DNA of 23,435 nucleotides, taken from positions 1 through 23,435 of the forward strand of contig SXJQ01000173.1 of assembly GCA_005779345.1 (NCBI GenBank). Reading direction: 5' to 3'. The position numbers and the translations under genes were made by a program. Below, in pieces: positions 1 to 7,124 of this stretch. The DNA is from Actinomycetota bacterium. Lineage in GTDB: Bacteria > Actinomycetota > Acidimicrobiia > IMCC26256 > PALSA-610. Under the pieces are notes generated by a model that saw only the letters and a program-made list of their open reading frames with translations, did no database searches and was not told the origin of the DNA. Every line of letters begins with the position of its first letter. Positions within the stretch are counted from its first letter, which is position 1.

Positions 1-334
1 GCACCTCGGTCGTCATGACGACGATCGGAGCTTCGCCGTTGATCGCGTTGTCGCCGGTGAGCAACCCGACGGCCTCGCTGCCGTGTTCGCGGACCAGGTC
101 GGCGTACTTCTGGTTCGACAGCGCCTTCAACGGGGTCGTGTAGAAGGTCTTCTTGCCGATCGCCCGGGCGCGGGCGATCGCATACTCGGCGACGAGGGTC
201 TTGCCGGATCCCGTCGGGGCCGCGACCAGCACCGACCGGCCGGCGTCGAGCGCGTCGAGCGCCTGCACCTGGAAGTCGTCGAGCGGGAACGGCCGACGGG
301 CGACGAAGTCGACCCGCGCCCCGACCGCGGTCAT
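1..334 (-). CDS. helY: HelY/Ski2-like DEAD/DEAH-box helicase, N-terminal 111 residues (cut by window edge)
   Basis: This is the start of an ATP-dependent superfamily 2 helicase, presumably acting on RNA like the Ski2/Mtr4/HelY group. The 111 visible residues hold a Q-motif-like stretch (FPLDDFQVQAL, residues 16-26), Walker A/motif I APTGSGKT (39-46), motif Ia PLKALSNQK (about 68-76) and LLTGD (motif Ib region). The DEAD/DEVH box and the second RecA domain lie beyond position 1. The start codon ATG (334-332) overlaps the stop of the upstream gene as ATGA, which fixes the start and implies translational coupling. In Mycobacterium tuberculosis helY follows tatA-tatC downstream of pafABC. The same order here supports the HelY call over other DExH helicases. 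The family is clear; the exact subfamily is inferred from synteny and the short visible part. Confidence 0.85.
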   Translation of the reverse strand, partial: MTAVGARVDFVARRPFPLDDFQVQALDALDAGRSVLVAAPTGSGKTLVAEYAIARARAIGKKTFYTTPLKALSNQKYADLVREHGSEAVGLLTGDNAINGEAPIVVMTTEV

Positions 335-930
335 CCGGAGGATTCGGTCGGGGTCGCAGTCGTGTCGCTCGTGGCATCCGCCGAGGTCGAGCCAGTCGCC
401 GGGGTCGTGGTGGTCGGGGCCGCTGTGTCGCCGGCAAGCGTCGTGGCTGTGTCGCCGGCAAGCGTCGTGGCGGTGTCGCCGGCGAGCGTCGTGGCTGTGT
501 CGCCGGCGAGCGTCGTCGGCGTCGCGACGGTGCTCGGCAGGGTCGCGATCGGCGGCAGATCGATCGGGACCGGACCCTTGCGCAACAGACCGCCGGGCCA
601 GGCGAACCCGGCGCCGACCGCGAGCGCGAGGACGACGACGCCGACCCAGGCCCGGTGGCGGCGATACTTGCCGCGCGCCACTCGATGGAGGGTGACGAAG
701 GCGCCGACGACGGCCGCGAAGCTGAGGACGACGAGCCACGTGACCCGCGGTTGGCGGTTCGCCATGCCGCCCGTGAGTCCGTAGGGGTCGGGATCGCCGG
801 GCCGCAGGAGCCAGACGATGAGCGCGGTGGCGAGCACCACGCCGAGCGCGCCGAGGTAGGCGATCGCCTTGTCGCGCGTCGACGGACCGATCGGTACGAC
901 CTGGCGGCGGATCTTCCGTCGCTGGCTCAT
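331..930 (-). CDS. Three-helix membrane protein with Thr/Ala-rich octapeptide-repeat tail
   Basis: Hypothetical protein of 199 residues, family not recognised. A basic N-terminus (RRKIRR) is followed by three hydrophobic segments at about residues 24-43, 62-84 and 94-113. The second and third are separated by a very basic loop (RGKYRRHR), so the positive-inside rule places that loop in the cytoplasm and the C-terminal tail outside. The tail is low complexity, rich in Thr, Ala and Pro, and contains four consecutive copies of TTLAGDTA. Such Thr-rich exported tails are often wall-spanning or O-glycosylated stalks in actinobacteria, but that is only an inference here. It lies between tatC and helY with ATGA overlaps at both ends, so it is co-translated with them. 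The standard actinobacterial tatA-tatC-helY order lacks it, so it is a lineage-specific insertion. Start chosen at the ATG overlapping the tatC stop. Confidence 0.75.
   Translation of the reverse strand: MSQRRKIRRQVVPIGPSTRDKAIAYLGALGVVLATALIVWLLRPGDPDPYGLTGGMANRQPRVTWLVVLSFAAVVGAFVTLHRVARGKYRRHRAWVGVVVLALAVGAGFAWPGGLLRKGPVPIDLPPIATLPSTVATPTTLAGDTATTLAGDTATTLAGDTATTLAGDTAAPTTTTPATGSTSADATSDTTATPTESSG
425..520. repeat. Four tandem 24-bp repeats inside the membrane-protein gene
   Basis: Four head-to-tail 24-bp units lie at 425-448, 449-472, 473-496 and 497-520. Each begins GTGTCGCCGGC on the plus strand and differs at only a few positions. On the coding (minus) strand each unit encodes TTLAGDTA or a close variant in frame. 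The near-perfect nucleotide identity suggests recent slippage duplication, so copy number may vary between strains. Confidence 0.9.
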
Positions 931-1682
931 CGCTTCATCACCCTTCCGATCAGGATCGACATCTCGTAGAAGAGGTACATCGGGCCTGCCATGAAGAACA
1001 AAGAGTAGGGGTCCTGGCTCGGGGTGATGACCGCCGCCACGATGACGATGCCGACGGCGGCGTGACGACGTGCCCGGCGGAGTTGGCCGGTGGTGATCGC
1101 GCCGACGAGCAACATGAACACGAGCAGCACCGGGAACTCGAACGCCGCTCCGAACGCCAAGAACATGAACATGACCAGGTTGAGGTACTTGTCGGCGACG
1201 ATGTTCGGTTGGAGTCCCCCACCGACGTCGACGAGGAGGAATCCGAGCGCCTTTTCGAGCGTGAACCAGGCGATGACGCCGCCGGCGAGGAACAACACGA
1301 CCGCCGAGAGCAGGAACGGGATGGCGTAGCGCTTTTCGTGGCTGTGGAGCCCCGGTGTCACGAACCGCCACAACTGGAACATCACGATCGGCAGCGCGAG
1401 CACGATGCCGCCGTAGGTCGCGATCTTGATCTTGACCATGAACGGAGCGAGCGGATCGATGACCGACAGGTCGCAGGCGTTCCCGGCGCACGTGTCGATC
1501 CTGCCGATCACCTTGTCGTAGGGGCCCTCGAGGAAATGGACGATGTCGGACGAGAAGACGAACACGACGATCGAACAGAATCCGATCGCGGCGACGCTGA
1601 TCATCAGGCGGCGGCGCAACTCGGTGAGGTGCTCGACGAGGGTCATGCGGCCGTCGTCGGCCGCGAGCGTCGGGTCGGTCAT
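927..1682 (-). CDS. tatC: Sec-independent (twin-arginine) translocase subunit TatC
   Basis: Polytopic inner-membrane receptor of the Tat pathway, which exports folded proteins bearing RR signal peptides. The 251-residue product has the conserved N-terminal motif MTLVEHLTELRRRL just before the first helix, the cytoplasmic-loop signature FRFVTPGL-type sequence (QLWRFVTPGLHSHEKR), and about six hydrophobic segments, all normal for TatC. The first external loop carries two close cysteines (TCAGNAC) not typical of the family. ATG at 1682 was chosen because translation then begins just before the conserved N-terminal helix; a longer open frame reaches back into tatA but has no family support. Only 13 bp separate it from the tatA stop, and its own stop overlaps the next gene (ATGA), so tatA-tatC and the following membrane-protein gene form one operon. 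Confidence 0.96.
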   Translation of the reverse strand: MTDPTLAADDGRMTLVEHLTELRRRLMISVAAIGFCSIVVFVFSSDIVHFLEGPYDKVIGRIDTCAGNACDLSVIDPLAPFMVKIKIATYGGIVLALPIVMFQLWRFVTPGLHSHEKRYAIPFLLSAVVLFLAGGVIAWFTLEKALGFLLVDVGGGLQPNIVADKYLNLVMFMFLAFGAAFEFPVLLVFMLLVGAITTGQLRRARRHAAVGIVIVAAVITPSQDPYSLFFMAGPMYLFYEMSILIGRVMKR

Positions 1683-1695
1683 CGCCGTGTCGGGC

Positions 1696-2034
1696 TCAGC
1701 TGAAGCTGCCGGAGTCCGGCGGCTCGGGTGTGTCCCGAGCCGCCGGAGCATCCGGGGCGTCGGGAACGTCGAGCGGGACCTCGGCGGCCGGCGGCGTCGC
1801 CGGACCGGTCGGGACGGGTTTGGCGTCGAGCGCCGCTCGTGGCGGGCGCGACGGCGCGGCCTCGTCGATCCGGAGGGCGTCGTCGATCTCGGACTTCACC
1901 TGGGTCTGGACGCGGCGCAGCTCGCGGAGGGCGCCGCCGACCTGGCGACTCACCTCGGGAAGCCGCTTCGGGCCGAACACGAGGAGGGCAACCACGGCGA
2001 TGACGACGATTTCGAGTCCGCCGAGACTGGGCAT
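1696..2034 (-). CDS. tatA: Twin-arginine translocase subunit, TatA/TatB family
   Basis: Pore-forming or receptor-associated small Tat subunit of 112 residues. A single N-terminal transmembrane helix (about residues 6-20) is followed by the hinge FGPKRLPE and an amphipathic helix (VSRQVGGALRELRRVQ), then a disordered tail rich in Pro, Ala and Asp. The GP-x-RLPE hinge and the longer charged helix are somewhat TatB-like, while its position directly before tatC matches actinobacterial tatA, so the A/B assignment is not settled. ATG at 2034 puts the start just ahead of the membrane helix as expected. A TAGGCT box sits 9 nt before the ATG, compatible with a nearly leaderless transcript. Confidence 0.93.
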   Translation of the reverse strand: MPSLGGLEIVVIAVVALLVFGPKRLPEVSRQVGGALRELRRVQTQVKSEIDDALRIDEAAPSRPPRAALDAKPVPTGPATPPAAEVPLDVPDAPDAPAARDTPEPPDSGSFS

Positions 2035-2043
2035 CGAGGCGCG

Positions 2044-2049
2044 AGCCTA
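2044..2049 (-). promoter_or_regulatory. Candidate -10 box (TAGGCT) of tatA
   Basis: TAGGCT fits the TANNNT consensus of the housekeeping sigma factor in actinobacteria and lies 9 nt upstream of the tatA ATG, which would put the transcript start 2-3 nt before the codon. There is no Shine-Dalgarno sequence in between. No convincing -35 element is visible. Confidence 0.35.
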
Positions 2050-2087
2050 GCGAGCAGTCGTCGTGGGCGACGCAGCCGACCGGCGGC

Positions 2088-2276
2088 TCAACGGAGCCGG
2101 CGCGACCGGTCGCGATCGTCGCGTGCGACCACGAGGGCCGGGCGCAGGTCGCCGTGCAGGCGGTGGAGCGAACGCAGCGTCGGATCGATCTCGCGCTGGG
2201 CACGCGCCGCAGCGACGATCACCACCGCGATGGCGGCGAGGGCGACGACGAGGGCGATGGCCGCGGGCATCGGCAC
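2088..2276 (-). CDS. Small single-pass membrane protein (hypothetical)
   Basis: A 62-residue protein of unknown function. It has one hydrophobic N-terminal helix rich in Ala, Val and Ile (about residues 5-24), then a short cytoplasmic-looking helix (REIDPTLRSLHRLHGDL) and a very basic end (DRDRSRRLR). The first codon could be GTG at 2276 or ATG at 2270, two codons later; neither has a strong ribosome binding site. It sits between the zinc-ribbon gene (15 bp upstream) and tatA (53 bp downstream) on the same strand, so it probably shares their transcript. Credible as a gene because of its membrane-protein composition and tight spacing, but family support cannot be checked here. Confidence 0.6.
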   Translation of the reverse strand: MPMPAAIALVVALAAIAVVIVAAARAQREIDPTLRSLHRLHGDLRPALVVARDDRDRSRRLR

Positions 2277-2291
2277 AGCCTATGCCGGATC

Positions 2292-2633
2292 TCAGGACTC
2301 GATCGTGCGCCGCACGTCTTCGGCGAGCGTCTCGAACCAGCCATCCGACTGGAGGTGGAGGTGGAAGTCGAGGAGGTCGTCGGGCGTGAGCGTCGGGCCC
2401 CGGCGCGCCTCGTGCAACTCGGCGGGCAGGCGCCAGACCTGCATGCGGACACCGCTGCCGACGAGCAGGTCGACGATGCGCCGACTCGCGTCCTTCGCAA
2501 CCGGCATGTGGCAGTCCGGGCAGCGGAAGGAATACGAGCCACGCTCGTCGTCGGAGCAGACCCGCACGACCAGGTCGCTCGCCTTCAACTGCACGTCTCC
2601 ACAGCTCGGACAGTTCGCCCTGATCGTGGTCAC
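2292..2633 (-). CDS. Zinc-ribbon protein (hypothetical)
   Basis: A 113-residue soluble protein with an N-terminal treble-cysteine pattern: CPSC (Cys8, Cys11) and CPDC (Cys38, Cys41), a classic pair of CxxC knuckles that would bind one zinc ion. Between them lies a beta-rich stretch with one further Cys (Cys26). The C-terminal half is acidic and helical (LTPDDLLDFHLHLQ), without a recognisable catalytic motif. The role is unknown; zinc ribbons of this kind usually bind nucleic acid or protein partners. The start is GTG at 2633 with a weak purine-rich AGGGA about 10 nt upstream. It is the first gene of the block leading into tatA-tatC and is divergent from the phosphodiesterase gene, so the short gap at 2634-2650 must hold promoters for both. 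Confidence 0.8.
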   Translation of the reverse strand: MTTIRANCPSCGDVQLKASDLVVRVCSDDERGSYSFRCPDCHMPVAKDASRRIVDLLVGSGVRMQVWRLPAELHEARRGPTLTPDDLLDFHLHLQSDGWFETLAEDVRRTIES

Positions 2634-2650
2634 CGTCTACCGTCCCTGGT

Positions 2651-2716
2651 ATGCCCCAGCACCGCCATCTCCGGCCGGTGTGCGTATCCCTTCGGCACGC
2701 TGTGGTGGCCTCTTGA
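2651..2716 (+). promoter_or_regulatory. Possible leaderless upstream ORF coupled to the phosphodiesterase gene
   Basis: A 21-codon frame starts with ATG at 2651, 7 nt after a TANNNT box (TACCGT, 2638-2643), and ends in TGA at 2714-2716. That TGA overlaps a TTG start codon of the phosphodiesterase gene as TTGA. This arrangement would let ribosomes from a leaderless short ORF re-initiate at the main start, which itself has only a weak GGTGG. The peptide shows no known motif. Speculative, but the geometry is specific. Confidence 0.35.
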
Positions 2717-3450
2717 GGCTCGGGCCGCAACCACCGCTCGGGTTCGCCCATCGCGGGGCCCGGCTCGAAGCGCCCGACAACTCGCTCGAGGCCTTCACCC
2801 GGGCGCTCGCTGCGGGCGCGCAGGGGCTCGAGACGGATTGCCGCCTGAGCGCCGACGGCGAGGTGGTCTGCGCCCACGATGCATCCGTCGGCAGCGGCCT
2901 GCGACGTCGCAAAGTGCGCGATCTCGACACCGCCGACCTGGCGAGGCTGGGGATCCCCCGCCTCGCCGATGTGTTCGCGTCGCTCGGATCCGCCTTCGAA
3001 CTCTCCGTCGACGCCCAAGAGGTCGCGGTGATCGAGCCGCTCCTCGCCGTCGTCGGTGCCGCCGGCGCCACCGATCGCCTCTGGCTGTGCCACCCCGACC
3101 TCGAGGTGCTGCGTGGCGTTCGGGCCTCGACCGCGGCGCACCTCGTCCACAGTCGCCGGAGCGAGCGCCTGACGGCGCCGCACGAGCGGCACGCCCACGA
3201 CCTCGCCGCCGCCGGCATCGAGGTCATGAACTTCCACCACAGCGACTGGACGGCCGGCCTCGTGTCGCTGTTCCACCGCTTCGGCATCCGCGCGTTCGCG
3301 TGGGATGCCCAAGAGACCCGGCACCTGCGCCGGATGCTCGAGATCGGGATCGACGGGCTCTACTGCGATCGACCCGATCGGCTCGTCGCAACGCTCGGCG
3401 AATGGACCGCCGGACCCGCCTCGGCGGGCCCACCGCCTACAGGAACTTGA
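2713..3450 (+). CDS. Glycerophosphodiester phosphodiesterase family protein
   Basis: Hydrolyses glycerophosphodiesters to glycerol-3-phosphate and an alcohol (family activity), in phospholipid turnover. Numbered from TTG at 2713 the product has 245 residues. The GDPD core is visible: HRG (His13), ExD in LETDCRL (Glu40, Asp42) and the second catalytic His in CAHDA (His55), followed by a TIM-barrel ending in AWDAQETRHLRRMLEIGIDGLYCDRP. No signal peptide is seen, so it is probably cytoplasmic. Starts possible are TTG 2713, preceded by GGTGG and overlapped by an upstream-ORF stop, or GTG 2680, which adds 11 residues. It is one of only two plus-strand genes and converges on lepB with a 14-bp overlap of the 3' ends, separating the paf-lepB operon from the tat block. 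Confidence 0.88.
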   Translation: MRLGPQPPLGFAHRGARLEAPDNSLEAFTRALAAGAQGLETDCRLSADGEVVCAHDASVGSGLRRRKVRDLDTADLARLGIPRLADVFASLGSAFELSVDAQEVAVIEPLLAVVGAAGATDRLWLCHPDLEVLRGVRASTAAHLVHSRRSERLTAPHERHAHDLAAAGIEVMNFHHSDWTAGLVSLFHRFGIRAFAWDAQETRHLRRMLEIGIDGLYCDRPDRLVATLGEWTAGPASAGPPPTGT

Positions 3451-4138
3451 TGCGGGTCGGTGGCCAGATCCGCACGAAGGCGCGGCCGACGATGGTGTCG
3501 ATGGGGACCGGACCGAAGGCGCGTGAGTCCTTCGACTCGCAGCGGTTGTCGCCCATCACGAACACCTGACCGGCCGGGATCGTCTGGGTGCGCATGGCGA
3601 TGCCGGAGGTCGCAATGGGTTCGGCACAATTCGGGTTGACGTACGGCTCGTCGAGGGCGCGCCCGTCGATGTAGATCGCGTCGGCACGGGCCTCGATCCG
3701 CTCGCCGGGCAGGCCGATGACGCGTTTGACGAGATGGTCGACGTCGCCCTGGTCGGCGCCGGGCGGCGCGGTGAAGACGACCACGTCGCCCCGGTGCACG
3801 TCGTGCAGCCTGTACGACAGCTTGTTGACGAGGATCCGATCGTCGATCTTCAGCGTCGGGACCATCGACGCCGACGGGATCACGAACGCCTGGAACAAGA
3901 AGGCCTTGATCAGCAGCGCGATCGTGAGCGCGGCGATGATGAGGATCGTCCACTCGGTCGCGACCTTGCGCCCGTTCGTGCGCTTGCGACGCCGGCGGGT
4001 CGGCGCATCGGGGAGCAGTTCGCGGCCGCGCTGGGCGGGGTTCGCGGGGAGATGGTCGTCGAGGTCGTCGATACCGTCGAGCGTGCCTGCATCCACAGCG
4101 CTGGGTCCTCCTGCGCCGGGGCGCGATTCTTCGCTCAC
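3437..4138 (-). CDS. lepB: Signal peptidase I
   Basis: Membrane-bound type I signal peptidase that cleaves Sec and Tat signal peptides on the outer face. The 233-residue product starts with a Pro/Asp-rich cytoplasmic segment and a basic stretch (RRRRKR, 48-53), then one transmembrane helix (about 61-83). Box B PSASMVPTL supplies the nucleophile Ser91, box D (KRVIGLPGER) the general base Lys138, and box E MGDNRCESKDSR lies near residues 197-208. All catalytic parts are present. The start is GTG, overlapping the pafC stop as GTGA, so lepB is coupled to the pupylation operon. In M. tuberculosis this position is taken directly by tatA; here lepB and the phosphodiesterase gene are inserted between pafC and the tat genes. 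Confidence 0.96.
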   Translation of the reverse strand: MSEESRPGAGGPSAVDAGTLDGIDDLDDHLPANPAQRGRELLPDAPTRRRRKRTNGRKVATEWTILIIAALTIALLIKAFLFQAFVIPSASMVPTLKIDDRILVNKLSYRLHDVHRGDVVVFTAPPGADQGDVDHLVKRVIGLPGERIEARADAIYIDGRALDEPYVNPNCAEPIATSGIAMRTQTIPAGQVFVMGDNRCESKDSRAFGPVPIDTIVGRAFVRIWPPTRIKFL

Positions 4139-5115
4139 TCGTCGACCGATCCAACGCCGTCTGAAGGCTTCCGGTTCCCCATGTTCGTCGCGGCGGCACG
4201 GTACCGGGCGATCACCCGAGTGGCGGCCTCGCCCGCGACCGACCGCAGTTCCACGGGTTCGACGACGCTGGCGTCATCACCGAGACCGAGGAGGAGGCGG
4301 GCCAGGAACGTCGGTTCGCTCACCGCGAGCGAGACCCGGAGGCGACCATCGTCGCGCTGGATCACCGACTCGGTCGGGTAGCGCTCGACGACCCACGACG
4401 CGCTCGGCGCGAGGTCGATGGTGACCCGGAGGTCGTCGGGGCGGGGATGGAACACCACCGGGGGCCCCGGATCGTCGTCGGGCGGGGTGAAGTGTTCCTC
4501 GGTGGAGCGCAACTCGCGGATCCGATCGATGCGGAACAGACGATCGGCGGCGGCCCGATGGCAGTAGGCCTCGAGGTACCACTCCCCCGTGGCGCTGAAG
4601 ACCGCCAGCGGATCCACGACCCGGGTCGTGAGTTCCTCGCGCCCCGCCGACCAGTAGTCGATCTCGATGCGGCGGCGGGCGTCGACGGCCTCCCGAACGG
4701 CGGCGAGATGCGCCGGCGCCGTCATCTGCACCACGAGACCGGGCGCGCCGAGCGCGGCTTCGAGTTTCGCCAACGCCGAGGCCAACGGACCGTCGGGATC
4801 CGAGCCGGGCACCGCGAGCAGGACGCGGCCCGCGGCGAGGAGTGCGAGACCCTCCGACGGCGAGAGCCGCACGGGTCGCCGGAACGATTCAGCCATCCAG
4901 AGGGTGACGTGCTCGCCGTCGTCGTCGACGTCGATGTAGTCGCCCGGCGAGAACGGTGGCGTCCCGATCATCAAGACGAGGCCGAGGTCGTCGTCGAGTT
5001 GCGCCGCGCTCAGGCCGAACCGCTCGGCGACCTCGGCCTTGGCGATCCCCGGATGGGCGACGAGGAACGGCACCAGCGCGAGGATCCGCTGGACCTCGTT
5101 GACCGGTCGCGTCAT
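4135..5115 (-). CDS. pafC: WYL-domain regulator PafC
   Basis: Second of a pair of helix-turn-helix/WYL proteins. In mycobacteria PafB and PafC work together as a transcriptional activator of the LexA-independent DNA damage response rather than in pupylation itself. The 326-residue product has an N-terminal winged-helix region (about 8-45, with HPGIAKAEVAERFGLSAAQL) and a WYL domain around 150-210 (RVVDPLAVFSATGEWYLEAY, then FRIDRIREL), followed by the C-terminal extension usual in this family. It overlaps pafB upstream (ATGA) and lepB downstream (GTGA). The open frame continues far upstream antiframe to pafA, but only the part from ATG 5115 has family-like sequence. The B/C assignment follows gene order in M. 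tuberculosis (pafA-pafB-pafC). Confidence 0.92.
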   Translation of the reverse strand: MTRPVNEVQRILALVPFLVAHPGIAKAEVAERFGLSAAQLDDDLGLVLMIGTPPFSPGDYIDVDDDGEHVTLWMAESFRRPVRLSPSEGLALLAAGRVLLAVPGSDPDGPLASALAKLEAALGAPGLVVQMTAPAHLAAVREAVDARRRIEIDYWSAGREELTTRVVDPLAVFSATGEWYLEAYCHRAAADRLFRIDRIRELRSTEEHFTPPDDDPGPPVVFHPRPDDLRVTIDLAPSASWVVERYPTESVIQRDDGRLRVSLAVSEPTFLARLLLGLGDDASVVEPVELRSVAGEAATRVIARYRAAATNMGNRKPSDGVGSVDE

Positions 5116-6041
5116 GACGGCACGCCCGCGACGCGTTCGAGCCAGGCCACGATCTCGGCACGCAGATCCGGTGGATCGAGTACCTCGGCATGTTCTTCGA
5201 ATCCGAGCACGAACGACCGCAAGGCCGCGCGGTTCGCGACCTCGAACGTCACGATGCCGGTGCCGTCGGCGAGCCGCTCGACGGTGGCATCGGGGCCGGC
5301 CGCGACCACGAACTCGTCGAGATGGCCGAAGTCGACCGCGACGCGAACTATGAGTTGCTCGTCGCCGATCTGCCAGGGAGCGTCGTCGCCGAACGCCTCG
5401 GGGCGGAAGTCGGCGGGGACGGTGAACGCCCCGGGCGGGCCGAGCTTCACGTCGGATCCGAGCCGATCGGCGCGGAACGTCCGGAGTGCGTCGCGGGCGT
5501 GGTCGTGACCGACGACATACCAACGTCCGCGACGACCGATCACCGCCCACGGCTCGATCGTGCGCTTGTCGCCGCGATAGGTGAAGGTCGCGAGGCACCG
5601 GCGGCGCGAGCCGTCGAACAGGGTCGCGAGCTGGGGAACCATCGGGAGCGCCGCGATCAGCGGGCCCGCCGCACCGGTGAGCGCGCCGAGCTTCAGCAGC
5701 GCACCCTGACCGGCACCGCTGCCGAGCGCGACAGCGTTGACGGCGACGCGCAGCGCCGCGCTCTCGTCGTCGGTGAGGCCGAGGTCGGGGAGGTAGTACT
5801 CGTCGGGATCGACCGTGTAGAGCTGCTCGACGCGATCGGCGCCGAGCACGACACGGATCGGTACCCCCATGCTGCGCAACATCTCCTTGTCGCGCTCGAA
5901 CGCCCGTCGGCCGGCATCGTTGTCGCCGGGATAGCCGCCGATCTGACCCAAGATGTCGCTCCGGCTCACCGGGACCCGCGTATCGATCAGCAGGGCCAGG
6001 AGGTTGAGGACGCGCTCGGAGCGGCTCGGACCGTCGGTCAT
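5112..6041 (-). CDS. pafB: WYL-domain regulator PafB
   Basis: Helix-turn-helix/WYL transcription factor, partner of PafC in the mycobacterial DNA damage response. 309 residues. The N-terminal winged helix covers about 8-65 (SERVLNLLALLIDTRVPVSR, then the RRAFERDKEMLRSMGV segment typical of PafB/C). The WYL domain at about 145-200 contains IEPWAVIGRRGRWYVVGHD and FRADRLGS, and a C-terminal ligand-sensing extension follows. The start ATG 6041 lies 9 bp after the DUF3866 gene, and a TAGCAT sequence 6 nt before the ATG fits a -10 box, although it coincides with the upstream stop codon. Its stop overlaps pafC (ATGA), matching the need for equal amounts of both subunits. Confidence 0.93.
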   Translation of the reverse strand: MTDGPSRSERVLNLLALLIDTRVPVSRSDILGQIGGYPGDNDAGRRAFERDKEMLRSMGVPIRVVLGADRVEQLYTVDPDEYYLPDLGLTDDESAALRVAVNAVALGSGAGQGALLKLGALTGAAGPLIAALPMVPQLATLFDGSRRRCLATFTYRGDKRTIEPWAVIGRRGRWYVVGHDHARDALRTFRADRLGSDVKLGPPGAFTVPADFRPEAFGDDAPWQIGDEQLIVRVAVDFGHLDEFVVAAGPDATVERLADGTGIVTFEVANRAALRSFVLGFEEHAEVLDPPDLRAEIVAWLERVAGVPS

Positions 6042-6050
6042 GCGCGGATG

Positions 6051-7106
6051 CTACGGGAGCGCGCCGAGGACTCCGGCGGCGGCCGCGCACTCGAAGAGGA
6101 TCGGGTCGTCGGCGGCAGCGCGGCCCATCGACGTGATGTGCAGGTCGTGGGCCGCGAACTCGGCGACGATGTCGGGGACGTCGACGGCGACCACGTCGTG
6201 GCGATCGTCGAGCGCGGCGGCTTGGAGGTCGGATCGCAGCCGTGCCTCGCGCTCGCCGCCGACGCGCGGCACCGCGATGGTCACGCGCGAGCGCGTCGCG
6301 ATCCCGAGCGCGGTGATCGTGTGGTGCGACACGCCCTGGTGACGCGGGCGCGGGTCGGCGAAGCTCGCCCGCAGGGTCGCGATCGGGCGGCCGCCGAGCC
6401 CGACCGTCGCGTCGAGGATCGGGCCGAGTTCGATCCCGCTGAATCCGAGCCGCGTGTTCGTCCCGACGATGCCCGGGCCCATCGCGACGATCGCGAGGTC
6501 GGCGTTCGCGAGGTGCTCGGCGACCGCCAGTGCGCTGTACAACGAGACCGTCTCGTAGTCGCCGCCGAACGCGTGGCCGCACGTGATCGTCACATCGATC
6601 AGGCCGCGCGAACGGAGCTCGGCGACGAGATCGGAGAGCGCGAGCGGGAGCGCCGCGCCGTCGGTCATGACGTACGCGACTCGAATCGCCGGTCGCGTGT
6701 GCTTCGCCGCGACCGCGATCGCCGCGACCTGGCTGTGGAGCGCGCTCGCGACCACCGGGAGGCCGTCGATGCTGCTGATGTCGGCCAGCTCCGCGTGGTG
6801 CTCCTCGGCGCTGCCGACGTCGGCCTGCAGGCTCGTGTACCGACCCTTGATGATGTGGCCGGGGCCCGGCTCGCTCCAGGCGGAACGCGCGAGGTTCCAG
6901 TGAACGACGTGCCAACCCCCGGTGCCGAGTCCGAGCTCGACCGCCGTCGTGTTGACGACGACGTGATCGCCGGGGGCGACGTCGCCCGTGAGTCGTGTCA
7001 GCACATACGCGCGCTCGGGTTCGCCGCCGAGGTCGACGAGGACGCGCTGCAGTCCCTCGCGCTGTGCGAGCAACTCGGTGACGACCCCGCTGCGGAAGGA
7101 CGGCAT
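6051..7106 (-). CDS. DUF3866 family protein
   Basis: Protein of unknown function, 351 residues, recognised as DUF3866 from overall sequence pattern. It begins with a beta-rich segment (residues 1-75), then GRYTSLQADVGSAEEH and a large alpha/beta core with glycine-rich turns such as TCGHAFGGDYETVSLYSAL and AMGPGIVGTNTRLGFSGIE, and ends with HHTITALGIATRSRVTIAVP. No signal peptide or membrane helix, so cytoplasmic. It lies 18 bp after pafA and 9 bp before pafB, in the middle of an operon otherwise made of characterised Pup-pathway genes. A link to pupylation or to PafBC signalling is only guilt by association. The phosphate-binding-like glycine loops suggest a nucleotide or small-molecule ligand, which is unproven. 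Confidence 0.85.
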   Translation of the reverse strand: MPSFRSGVVTELLAQREGLQRVLVDLGGEPERAYVLTRLTGDVAPGDHVVVNTTAVELGLGTGGWHVVHWNLARSAWSEPGPGHIIKGRYTSLQADVGSAEEHHAELADISSIDGLPVVASALHSQVAAIAVAAKHTRPAIRVAYVMTDGAALPLALSDLVAELRSRGLIDVTITCGHAFGGDYETVSLYSALAVAEHLANADLAIVAMGPGIVGTNTRLGFSGIELGPILDATVGLGGRPIATLRASFADPRPRHQGVSHHTITALGIATRSRVTIAVPRVGGEREARLRSDLQAAALDDRHDVVAVDVPDIVAEFAAHDLHITSMGRAAADDPILFECAAAAGVLGALP

Positions 7107-7124
7107 CGCCGCGGCCGGGCCGGC

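Noticed and set aside
425..520. Short regular repeats considered as a CRISPR array
   Set aside because: The 24-bp units are contiguous with no spacers and encode an in-frame peptide repeat.
4135..6041. PafBC-type DNA-damage promoter (TTGTC-type box followed by TANNNT) near pafB/pafC or elsewhere in the window
   Set aside because: TTGTCG occurs several times by chance, but none has the full box with correctly spaced TANNNT upstream of a gene.
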